From: Actinomycetota bacterium
Lineage (GTDB): Bacteria; Actinomycetota; Humimicrobiia; Humimicrobiales; Humimicrobiaceae
Direction of reading: 5' to 3'
Assembly: GCA_018399435.1 (NCBI GenBank)
Contig: JAGYOJ010000067.1
Span: 1 to 7,793, forward strand
Length of the DNA stretch: 7,793 nt
The notes beneath the pieces were generated by a model. That model did no database searches and was not told the DNA's origin. It saw nothing but the letters and a program-made list of their open reading frames with translations. The position numbers and the translations under genes were made by a program. Positions 1-5,721 of this stretch are shown here, one piece after another. The number at the start of each line of letters is the position of its first letter. Positions within the stretch are counted from its first letter, which is position 1.

Positions 1-423
1 TGTGCAAAAATTTTTAAAAAAGTTATAGTAGCAGTTTCGGATAATACAAGAAAAGAGCCCTTGTATTCTTTAAATAAAAGGGTTGAATTTGTAAAAAAAG
101 TATTAAGGACCCATGATTGTATAGAAGTAACAACTTTTAATTGTTTGCTTGTAGATTTAGCTGAAAAGAAAAATGCAAGCGTTATTGTTAAGGGGTTAAG
201 AGCAATATCTGATTTTGAATATGAGTTTCAGATGGCACAAATAAATAAAAAATTAAATATAGAAATAGAGACAATCTTTTTAATGACTAATCCTAAATAT
301 GCTTATCTTAGCTCTAGCGCCGTTAAGGAAATTGCAGAATTAGGGGGATGCATTAGGGGACTGGTGCCCAGGGAGATTGAAAAAGATATAATTAATAGTT
401 TTAAAAATAAAAAATTTAATTAA
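1..423 (+). CDS. coaD: Phosphopantetheine adenylyltransferase, 5'-truncated by the window edge
   Basis: CoaD transfers AMP from ATP to 4'-phosphopantetheine, giving dephospho-CoA, the penultimate step of cytoplasmic CoA synthesis. The frame is open from base 1 and gives 140 residues. The family is usually about 160 residues, so roughly the first 20, including the nucleotide-binding HxGH motif, lie outside the window. Visible family landmarks are KVIVAVSDNTRKEPLYSL near the left edge, VKGLRAISDFEYEFQMAQIN from visible residue 63 (substrate-binding Arg of the GLR motif), and YLSSSAVKEIAELGG around residues 102-116, corresponding to the usual ISST/SSS-VKEIA segment. The TTG at base 61 is internal to the gene, not its start. 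The stop is 15 bp before the next gene's ATG, suggesting co-transcription with the SepIVA-like gene. The identity is firm; only the start is unseen. Confidence 0.97.
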   Translation, partial: CAKIFKKVIVAVSDNTRKEPLYSLNKRVEFVKKVLRTHDCIEVTTFNCLLVDLAEKKNASVIVKGLRAISDFEYEFQMAQINKKLNIEIETIFLMTNPKYAYLSSSAVKEIAELGGCIRGLVPREIEKDIINSFKNKKFN

Positions 424-428
424 GAATT

Positions 429-432
429 GGAG
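429..432 (+). promoter_or_regulatory. Shine-Dalgarno site fixing the start of the SepIVA-like gene
   Basis: GGAG lies 6 nt before ATG at 439. An in-frame TTG at 427 would extend the protein by four residues, but it overlaps this site and has no ribosome binding site of its own, so ATG 439 is the better start. Confidence 0.75.
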
Positions 433-438
433 ATTAAA

Positions 439-900
439 ATGGATGCCTTAGAAATTGTTGATAAAATAGAAGAACTTATAGACAAAAGCAAGAAAATACC
501 ATTTTCGACTAATGTTGTGGTAAATGAGAATGAAATATATGATTTGATCGATGAGCTCAGGAGCGTACTGCCTGAGGAACTAAAACAAGCTAGATGGATA
601 GTAAGGGAAAGGGAAGGAATGATTGAGGAATCAAAAAGGCAATCATCCAGAATAATAAAAGATGCGGAAGAAAGAGCACAGATTCTTGTAAATGAAAGTG
701 AAGTTTTAAAGAAAGCTAATAAGAAATCAGAAGAACTTATGTCTATGGTTGAAGCAAAAGCAAGGACTATCCGTTTGGAGGCAGAGGATTATGCTGATGA
801 AAAGCTTGCCAATCTGGAAGCAGTTTTACATAAATTACTTTCTGCAGTTGAAAAGGGCAGAGAGCAATTTAAAGATAAACTAAAATCAGAAAAAACATAA
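439..900 (+). CDS. SepIVA/DivIVA-like coiled-coil protein
   Basis: This is a 153-residue soluble protein with no signal peptide or membrane segment. Residues 2-50 match the conserved head of a family often auto-annotated as 'ATPase' or 'ATP synthase subunit B-like': an IxxLIDKSKKIPFSTNVVVNENEIYDLIDELR pattern, abbreviated here, followed by LPEELKQARWIVREREGMI at about 44-61. From about residue 58 to the end it is a charged, Ala/Glu/Lys-rich heptad coiled coil. The closest characterised relative I recognise is mycobacterial Rv2927c (SepIVA), a DivIVA-like factor for septation and cell-envelope growth, which likewise lies next to coaD. SepIVA is about 245 residues, so this coil is shorter. A role in division or polar growth is inferred from family and position. 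It is not a true F-type ATPase b subunit, because it lacks the N-terminal membrane helix. Confidence 0.85.
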   Translation: MDALEIVDKIEELIDKSKKIPFSTNVVVNENEIYDLIDELRSVLPEELKQARWIVREREGMIEESKRQSSRIIKDAEERAQILVNESEVLKKANKKSEELMSMVEAKARTIRLEAEDYADEKLANLEAVLHKLLSAVEKGREQFKDKLKSEKT

Positions 901-912
901 TTTTGGTGCCCC

Positions 913-942
913 GCAATTAATTGCATAAATTTTTTTTTATGC
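913..942 (+). repeat. Two overlapping inverted repeats in the rpmF leader region
   Basis: A perfect 12-bp palindrome, GCAATTAATTGC, occupies 913-924. It overlaps by two bases a second inverted repeat, GCATAAA at 923-929 and TTTATGC at 936-942, with a T-only 6-nt loop between. The first could be an operator site overlapping the -35 region, or, with the nine T residues at 930-938, a very weak terminator with a 4-bp stem. The second forms a 7-bp hairpin with no U-tail after it. The two folds share bases, so they exclude each other. Function is unknown. Confidence 0.4.
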
Positions 943-948
943 TATAGT
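921..948 (+). promoter_or_regulatory. Candidate sigma-A-type promoter with extended -10, upstream of rpmF
   Basis: TATAGT at 943-948 is a 5/6 match to the -10 consensus and is preceded by TG at 940-941, forming an extended -10. TTGCAT at 921-926 lies 16 bp upstream but matches the -35 consensus at only three positions. A start near 955 would leave a leader of about 50 nt before the rpmF TTG. This is the only sizeable gap in the window, which supports a promoter here, but in AT-rich DNA chance matches are common. Confidence 0.45.
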
Positions 949-990
949 ATGTTGTTGGTTTATAACAGGTATGTAACTTTTTTTATAATC

Positions 991-996
991 AGGAGG
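991..996 (+). promoter_or_regulatory. Strong Shine-Dalgarno deciding the TTG start of rpmF
   Basis: AGGAGG lies 8 nt before TTG at 1005. The L32 family begins M-A-V-P-K-R, and the codon just before the A-V-P-K-R stretch is this TTG, so the non-ATG start is well supported. Confidence 0.85.
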
Positions 997-1004
997 TTGA
1001 TATT

Positions 1005-1193
1005 TTGGCAGTACCAAAGAGAAAAACAACAAACACAAAAAGGGACAAGAGAAGAAGTCACCATGGTTTAAAGGCTATGAATATTGTGGATTGCCCTAGA
1101 TGCCATAGCAAAAAAATAGCTCATAGGGTTTGTGAGAGCTGTGGCTATTATGGCAATAAGGAAATAATAAAAATGGAAGAGGAAACTAAATAA
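1005..1193 (+). CDS. rpmF: 50S ribosomal protein L32 (bL32), zinc-ribbon form
   Basis: This 62-residue basic protein is a structural component of the large ribosomal subunit. It begins with the family signature AVPKRKTTNTKRDKRRSHHG at residues 2-21. A zinc ribbon follows, with Cys30-x2-Cys33 and Cys43-x2-Cys46, so this is the Zn-binding (C+) form rather than the Zn-independent paralogue some bacteria induce under zinc starvation. Length is normal. The start is TTG, backed by AGGAGG 8 nt upstream. In most bacteria a DUF177/YceD gene directly precedes rpmF; here that place is empty and holds a promoter-like region. The stop is 31 bp before the GTG of acd, so read-through into the metabolic genes is likely. 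Confidence 0.97.
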   Translation: MAVPKRKTTNTKRDKRRSHHGLKAMNIVDCPRCHSKKIAHRVCESCGYYGNKEIIKMEEETK

Positions 1194-1213
1194 GTAATCC
1201 AAATTAAAGAATT

Positions 1214-1218
1214 GGAGG
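1214..1218 (+). promoter_or_regulatory. Shine-Dalgarno deciding the GTG start of acd
   Basis: GGAGG lies 6 nt before GTG at 1225. The protein aligns with the family's N-terminal CoA-binding domain from the first residues, so no upstream extension is needed. Confidence 0.8.
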
Positions 1219-1224
1219 TTTATA

Positions 1225-3330
1225 GTGAACCTAGAAAGTTTTTTTTGTCCAAAATCTGTGGCAATAGTCGGTGCTTCAAGAGAAAGTGGTAAGGTTGGAA
1301 ATACCATACTTACCAATATAATAGATTCAAAATATAAAGGCAAAATTTTTCCCATCAATCCAAAGGCTGATAAAATTCAGGGTTTAAAATGCTATAATTC
1401 TTTATTAGATGTTCCCCAAGACATAGATTTAGCAGTAATAGTTATCCCTGGCAAATATGTGCTACAAACTTTAGACGAATGTAATGAAAAAAACGTAAAG
1501 GCCGCGATTGTCATATCTGCAGGTTTTAAGGAAGTAGGTAAAGAAGGGGCAAAACTTGAAATGCAATTAGTCAAAAAGGCAAAGGAATATAAAATTAGGG
1601 TGCTTGGCCCTAATTGCCTGGGGATGATAGACACTGCGTGCCCCCTTGATGCTTCTTTTTCACCATCTTTTCCCTCAGCAGGCGGGATAAGCTTTATATC
1701 ACAATCTGGAGCTTTAGGGACATCTGTTCTGGATTGGGCAAAATTTGAAAATATAGGCATTTCAAAATTTGTATCACTTGGCAACAAAGCAGATATTTCA
1801 GAAGAAGATTTAATAAAATATATGGAAGACGATGATACCTGCAAGGTAATAACAGCATACCTTGAAGGCGTAAAGGATGGAAGAAAATTTATTGAGGTTA
1901 GCAGCCAGGTATCAAAGAAAAAGCCAATAATAATTGTTAAGTCAGGCAATACTAGCGCAGGGGCAAAAGCTGTATCTTCACATACAGGCACTTTAGCAGG
2001 TTCTGGAAGAGCATATAGCGCATCATTTAAACAGTCTGGCATTATTAGGGCAAAGACGATAAAAGACCTTTTTGATTATGCTAATACTTTTGCTAATCAG
2101 CCATTACCAAAGGGCAAAAAAGTTGCAATAATAACAAATGCTGGCGGGCCTGGCATTATGGCAACTGATGCATGTGAAGAAAATGATATCCCCATGGCGA
2201 ATTTAAATAAAGATACTATAGAAAAGTTAAAAGAATTCTTACCGGCTGCAGCTAATTTTTATAACCCCATAGATGTTTTAGGTGATGCTCCAGCAGACAG
2301 GTACCAGAAAACCCTAGAGGTGATATTAAACGATAAAAATGTGGATGCGGTAATAATAATATTAACTCCCCAAACCGTAACCCAGCCCTATAAAACAGCA
2401 AAAGCCATTGTTGAGGAATTAAAGGATTCTAAAACTGAAATTCCGATTATTACTTGTTTCATGGGAGGGGCAGAAGTTGAGAAAGGAATAGGGTATTTAA
2501 GAAATTCTGGAATACCTAATTTTGAGATTCCAGAAAATGCCATTGAGACTTTAAAGAAGATGATTGAATACAGCGAATGGAAGCAGAAAAGTGCCCCTGA
2601 GTTTAAAAAAATAAAAGCAGATAAGGAAAGTGTTAGCAAGTTATTTGATAATTGCAGAAAAGACGGAAAATGTGAATTAGGCGAGATGGATGCGAGGGGC
2701 GTACTTAAAGCATATAATATTAGAGTACCTAAAGCAGAGCTGGCAAGAGATATTGAAGAAGCTAAAGAAATTGCAAAAGACATTAAATTTCCATTAGTTT
2801 TAAAAATAGTTTCCCCAAATATATTGCATAAAACAGATGTTGGCGGAATTAAGGTTGGGATTGAAAATGAAAAGGAGCTTGAAGAAGAATTTGAGCAAAT
2901 GTTGTGGAATGTAAAAAAATATATGCCAGATGCAAATATAAAAGGAATTTTATTGCAAGAAATGATACAATCTAAGAAAGAAACAATAATTGGGATAAAC
3001 AAAGACCCCCAGTTTGGGCCAATGATAATGTTTGGGTTAGGGGGAATATATGTAGAAGTATTAAAAGATGTTTCTTTTAGGATTGCACCTATTACCAAAA
3101 GTGATGCAATTGAAATGATAAATGAGATAAAGACTATAAAACTACTAAAAGGTGCTAGGGGTGAAAAACCTTCAGACATAGATAGCATAGTGGATGTGCT
3201 TCTAAAGATTTCACAGTTAGTTATGGATTTTCCGGAAATAATAGAAATGGATATAAATCCACTATTTGTCAAGAAAGAAGGCGAAGGCTCAATAGCAGGT
3301 GACGTTAGAATAAGGATAGGGGAAAACTAA
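1225..3330 (+). CDS. acd: ADP-forming acetate-CoA ligase (acetyl-CoA synthetase), fused alpha-beta
   Basis: This 701-residue enzyme interconverts acetyl-CoA + ADP + Pi with acetate + ATP + CoA, a one-step ATP-yielding route that replaces Pta-AckA. It is a cytosolic member of the NDP-forming acyl-CoA synthetase family. Domains in order: a CoA-binding Rossmann domain (about 5-130; SVAIVGASRESGKVG at 11-25), a succinyl-CoA-ligase-like domain (about 150-290) with ISQSGALGTS and the phosphohistidine motif SSHTGTLAG (His253), a second flavodoxin-like domain (about 295-455; NAGGPGIMATDA), a short hydrophilic linker, and an ATP-grasp domain (about 485-701). The ATP-grasp part has LHKTDVGG (His535, the position of the second phospho-accepting His of the archaeal beta subunit) and EMDINPL (674-680). 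Both histidines are present, so it should be active. It has no C-terminal GNAT domain and so is not a Pat/YfiQ acetyltransferase. The exact acyl substrate cannot be read from sequence; other short or branched acids are possible. A canonical AAGGAGG site for the next gene follows the stop. Confidence 0.93.
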   Translation: MNLESFFCPKSVAIVGASRESGKVGNTILTNIIDSKYKGKIFPINPKADKIQGLKCYNSLLDVPQDIDLAVIVIPGKYVLQTLDECNEKNVKAAIVISAGFKEVGKEGAKLEMQLVKKAKEYKIRVLGPNCLGMIDTACPLDASFSPSFPSAGGISFISQSGALGTSVLDWAKFENIGISKFVSLGNKADISEEDLIKYMEDDDTCKVITAYLEGVKDGRKFIEVSSQVSKKKPIIIVKSGNTSAGAKAVSSHTGTLAGSGRAYSASFKQSGIIRAKTIKDLFDYANTFANQPLPKGKKVAIITNAGGPGIMATDACEENDIPMANLNKDTIEKLKEFLPAAANFYNPIDVLGDAPADRYQKTLEVILNDKNVDAVIIILTPQTVTQPYKTAKAIVEELKDSKTEIPIITCFMGGAEVEKGIGYLRNSGIPNFEIPENAIETLKKMIEYSEWKQKSAPEFKKIKADKESVSKLFDNCRKDGKCELGEMDARGVLKAYNIRVPKAELARDIEEAKEIAKDIKFPLVLKIVSPNILHKTDVGGIKVGIENEKELEEEFEQMLWNVKKYMPDANIKGILLQEMIQSKKETIIGINKDPQFGPMIMFGLGGIYVEVLKDVSFRIAPITKSDAIEMINEIKTIKLLKGARGEKPSDIDSIVDVLLKISQLVMDFPEIIEMDINPLFVKKEGEGSIAGDVRIRIGEN

Positions 3331-3345
3331 AAAAGGAGGTAAAAA

Positions 3346-4410
3346 ATGTTTCCTTTGTTTTTTATTTCCAACAAGCCATTTTCTGGTAAAAGCTCGATGT
3401 GTGTGGGAGTTGGTAAAAAACTAATTGAAGATGGAATGAAAGTTGGTTACATGAAACCGATTGGCACTCTGCCAATTAGAGAAGGTGGCATTACTACAGA
3501 TGAGGATGCACAATACATTTCTGATATTTTAAATGTTGGGAATGATATTGCTAACATTACGCCAGTTGTGTTAACACAGCAATATGTTAGGCAGGGATTA
3601 AGGGATGATAAATTTGCTAAAAATATCCTTGACAATATTGAAGAATCTTTTAAAAAGTTAAAAAAAGGAAAGGATATAGTTGTATTAGAAGGGGCAAAAA
3701 GTGTTGAAGATGGCTATTTTTTAGGAATCTCGTCAAGGGAAATTGCAAAAAGGCTTAATGCAAAAGCAATTTTAGTTATGAGGTATAATAGCCAAATTGT
3801 TGACCAGATCTTATATGCGAGGGAATTTTTAGGCGATTCTTTTGGCGGCGTAATAATAAATTGGGTTCCAAGAAGCCAGGTAGAATTTTTAAAGGAACTT
3901 ATACTGCCCTACTTAAAGAAGGCAAATGTTAATGTATTAGGTTATATCCCTTCAAACAAGATTCTATCATCTGTTAGCATTAAGGAAATGTCCCTTTCCC
4001 TAAACGGCCAGATTATTTGTGCGGAAGATAAAATAGATGAGCTTGTTGAATCATTTATGGTTGGAGCTATGGGCCAAGAACAAGCACTTAAATACTTCAG
4101 AAGGAAAACTAATAAAGCAGTTATTACAGGCGGCGATAGGGCAGATGTGCAGCTGGCAGCATTAGAGACACCTACCAAATGCTTGATACTCACTGGTAAT
4201 TTCCAGCCTAGTAGTGTTGTATTGGGAAGAGCTGAAGAACTTGGCATACCAATGATTTTAGTAAATTATGATACTTTGACTGCAGTTGAAAAAGTAGAAG
4301 AAATTATTGGACATGTAAGATTCCATGAATTGAAAAAAATTGATAAAATAGTTGAAGTTGTTAAGGAATTTATTGATACTAAAAAATTATTAAGCTTGGC
4401 AAAGGAATGA
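3346..4410 (+). CDS. BioD-like P-loop + DRTGG domain protein (phosphotransacetylase-family, no catalytic PTA domain)
   Basis: This 354-residue soluble protein has the architecture of the N-terminal half of long, E. coli-type Pta. Residues 1-200 form a dethiobiotin-synthetase-like P-loop domain: SNKPFSGKSS at 8-17 is a variant Walker A, YMKPIGT at about 35-41 matches the BioD KP motif, and VVLEGA (Glu115) is in the second acidic position. Residues about 212-325 form a DRTGG domain, with the signature ITGGDRADVQLAALE beginning at Ile260. The C-terminal PTA_PTB catalytic domain is absent, so acetyl-phosphate synthesis is not expected. Proteins of this kind often sit beside ADP-forming acetyl-CoA synthetases, and here the gap to acd is only 15 bp with AGGAGG 6 nt before the ATG. 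A regulatory, nucleotide-sensing or accessory role for Acd is inference. A genuine BioD is unlikely because of the fused DRTGG domain and the absence of other biotin genes. Confidence 0.88.
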   Translation: MFPLFFISNKPFSGKSSMCVGVGKKLIEDGMKVGYMKPIGTLPIREGGITTDEDAQYISDILNVGNDIANITPVVLTQQYVRQGLRDDKFAKNILDNIEESFKKLKKGKDIVVLEGAKSVEDGYFLGISSREIAKRLNAKAILVMRYNSQIVDQILYAREFLGDSFGGVIINWVPRSQVEFLKELILPYLKKANVNVLGYIPSNKILSSVSIKEMSLSLNGQIICAEDKIDELVESFMVGAMGQEQALKYFRRKTNKAVITGGDRADVQLAALETPTKCLILTGNFQPSSVVLGRAEELGIPMILVNYDTLTAVEKVEEIIGHVRFHELKKIDKIVEVVKEFIDTKKLLSLAKE

Positions 4411-4439
4411 CTTAAAGGGCTGGAAGGAAAAAAGCAAGC

Positions 4440-5447
4440 ATGAATTCTACAAATAATACCATAGTAATAGATGCTATGGGAGGAGATCATGCCCCAGAAG
4501 AAATTCTTAAAGGGGCTAATCAGGCAAAATCTTTATTTAAAGGCTTAAATCTTTGTCTTGTTGGCAAGCAAACAGAAATAGAAAAGGCTTTAAGTTCTTT
4601 AGGCTTAAAATCTGATGGCATTGAAATTATTGATGCACTCCAGAATATTAGCATGGATGAATCACCTTCAGAAATTGTAAGGAAGAAAAAAGAATCACCT
4701 ATCTATAAAGGGACGGGTATTGCTGCTGAAAAAGGAAATTCTGCCTTTCTTTCTGCAGGAAATACTGGTGCTGTAATGGCTTGCTCATTATTTAATTTAA
4801 AAAGGGTTAAAAATGTTTTAAGGCCTGCAATAGCAACCGTTATTCCCTTGGCGGAAAAGAAATTAGTTTTAATTGATTCGGGAGCTAATGCAGACTGCAA
4901 GCCTAAATATCTTAAGCAATTTGCCATAATGGGTAAGGTTTATGCAGAAAATATTTTAAAAATAAGCAATCCCAAAATTGGTTTAATTAATGTCGGGGAA
5001 GAAGAAAAAAAAGGGAATAAATTAAGCATAGAGTCCTATAAATTGTTAAAAGAAACCAAGCTCAACTTTATTGGAAATATAGAGGGCAGGGACATGTTTG
5101 AAGGTATCGCAGATGTTGCTGTCTGTGATGGTTTTGTTGGAAATATTTTATTAAAAGCGGTAGAAGGCCTGGCTGGCTTGCTTTTTGGGCAAGTAAAAGA
5201 AACATTAACAAAAAATATTTTTAATAAATTGCTTGCTTTAGGCTTAAAAAATTCTTTTAAGGAGATGAAAAAAAAGTTTGACTATGAAGAATATGGTGGA
5301 GCACACCTTTTAGGGCTTAATGAAGTGGTTATAATTTCGCATGGCAGTTCTAAGGCAAAAGCTATACGTAATGCAATTAAAGTTGCAAATGAAGGAATTA
5401 ATTCAAACTTAGTTGAAAAGATAAGGGAAGAAATAATAAGTAATTAA
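4440..5447 (+). CDS. plsX: Acyl-ACP:phosphate acyltransferase PlsX
   Basis: PlsX converts acyl-ACP and phosphate to acyl-phosphate, which PlsY uses to acylate glycerol-3-phosphate, the first step of phospholipid synthesis. It is a peripheral membrane enzyme without transmembrane helices. The 335-residue product has the usual length and signatures: IDAMGGDHAP at 10-19, FLSAGNTGAVMA at 103-114, then LIDSGANADCKPKYL, IGLINVGEE, IEGRDMFEGIADVAVCDGF and, near the end, GGAHLLGLNEVVIISHG from 286. The ATG is preceded by AAGGA with a rather long spacer of 11 nt, so translation may be weaker than for its neighbours. No fapR regulator gene precedes it and no fabH, fabD or fabG follows; acpP comes directly after a 15-bp gap. 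PlsX and AcpP are enzyme and substrate carrier, so adjacency makes functional sense. Confidence 0.97.
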   Translation: MNSTNNTIVIDAMGGDHAPEEILKGANQAKSLFKGLNLCLVGKQTEIEKALSSLGLKSDGIEIIDALQNISMDESPSEIVRKKKESPIYKGTGIAAEKGNSAFLSAGNTGAVMACSLFNLKRVKNVLRPAIATVIPLAEKKLVLIDSGANADCKPKYLKQFAIMGKVYAENILKISNPKIGLINVGEEEKKGNKLSIESYKLLKETKLNFIGNIEGRDMFEGIADVAVCDGFVGNILLKAVEGLAGLLFGQVKETLTKNIFNKLLALGLKNSFKEMKKKFDYEEYGGAHLLGLNEVVIISHGSSKAKAIRNAIKVANEGINSNLVEKIREEIISN

Positions 5448-5462
5448 GAAATAGGAGGACTA

Positions 5463-5696
5463 ATGGAAAACTTTGAGAAAGTTAAGGAAATACTTGTGGA
5501 TGTGCTAGGGGCAAAAGATGAAGAAGTAAAGCCTGAAAGTAAGTTTGTGGAAGATTTAGGCGCTGATTCCTTAGATTTAGTTGAATTAATTATGTCATTT
5601 GAAGATAAGTTTGATATTGAAATAAGTGATGAAGAAGCAGAGAAAATTATAATGGTACAGGATGCTCTAAATTATATTGATGAGCATACAAAATAG
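5463..5696 (+). CDS. acpP: Acyl carrier protein
   Basis: This 77-residue acidic protein carries growing acyl chains on a 4'-phosphopantetheine arm during type II fatty acid synthesis and delivers them to PlsX. The attachment site is Ser36 in LGADSLDLVEL, the canonical motif, and the following helix FEDKFDIEISDEEAEKI is typical of the enzyme-recognition helix. Length and the absence of extra domains indicate the housekeeping ACP rather than a polyketide or peptide-synthetase carrier. Translation starts at ATG with AGGAGG only 4 nt upstream, a close but workable spacing, suited to high expression. It shares an operon with plsX and rnc, a common bacterial arrangement. The prosthetic group derives from CoA, linking it to the coaD gene at the left end. 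Confidence 0.98.
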   Translation: MENFEKVKEILVDVLGAKDEEVKPESKFVEDLGADSLDLVELIMSFEDKFDIEISDEEAEKIIMVQDALNYIDEHTK

Positions 5697-5699
5697 TCC

Positions 5700-5716
5700 A
5701 AAAAGCACGCTTTTTT
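5700..5716 (+). other. Short A/T-rich hairpin between acpP and rnc
   Basis: AAAAAG and CTTTTT can pair around a CACG loop (5700-5710 with T-tract to 5716). The stem is mostly A-T and the T-tract is part of the stem, so it is at best a weak or partial terminator or a processing site. It sits in the space where a ribosome binding site for rnc would be expected. Confidence 0.25.
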
Positions 5717-5721
5717 ATAAT

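Noticed and set aside
427..438. TTG at 427 as the start of the SepIVA-like protein.
   Set aside because: It overlaps the GGAG ribosome binding site for ATG 439 and has no such site itself.
913..938. Rho-independent terminator after the SepIVA-like gene (palindrome followed by nine T).
   Set aside because: The stem would be only four base pairs with a TTAA loop, and five bases separate it from the T-run. Too weak to call as a terminator.
2388..3272. A 294-codon minus-strand open frame opposite acd, and similar minus-strand frames at 1392-2042, 3942-4247 and 6860-7219.
   Set aside because: They lie antisense to confidently identified genes, have low-complexity Ser/Phe/Ile-rich translations typical of reverse-complemented AT-rich coding DNA, and show no recognisable family.
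1225..3330. Pat/YfiQ-type protein acetyltransferase.
   Set aside because: The synthetase domains are shared, but the C-terminal GNAT domain is missing and both phosphohistidine motifs (His253, His535) are intact, favouring an active ligase.
3346..4000. Dethiobiotin synthetase (BioD).
   Set aside because: The P-loop domain resembles BioD, but it is fused to a DRTGG domain, has a variant Walker A and lies beside acd with no biotin genes.
5716..5721. A perfect TATAAT just before the rnc ATG at 5722.
   Set aside because: As a -10 box it would start transcription after the ATG, and there is no good -35 upstream. It is most likely chance in AT-rich DNA.
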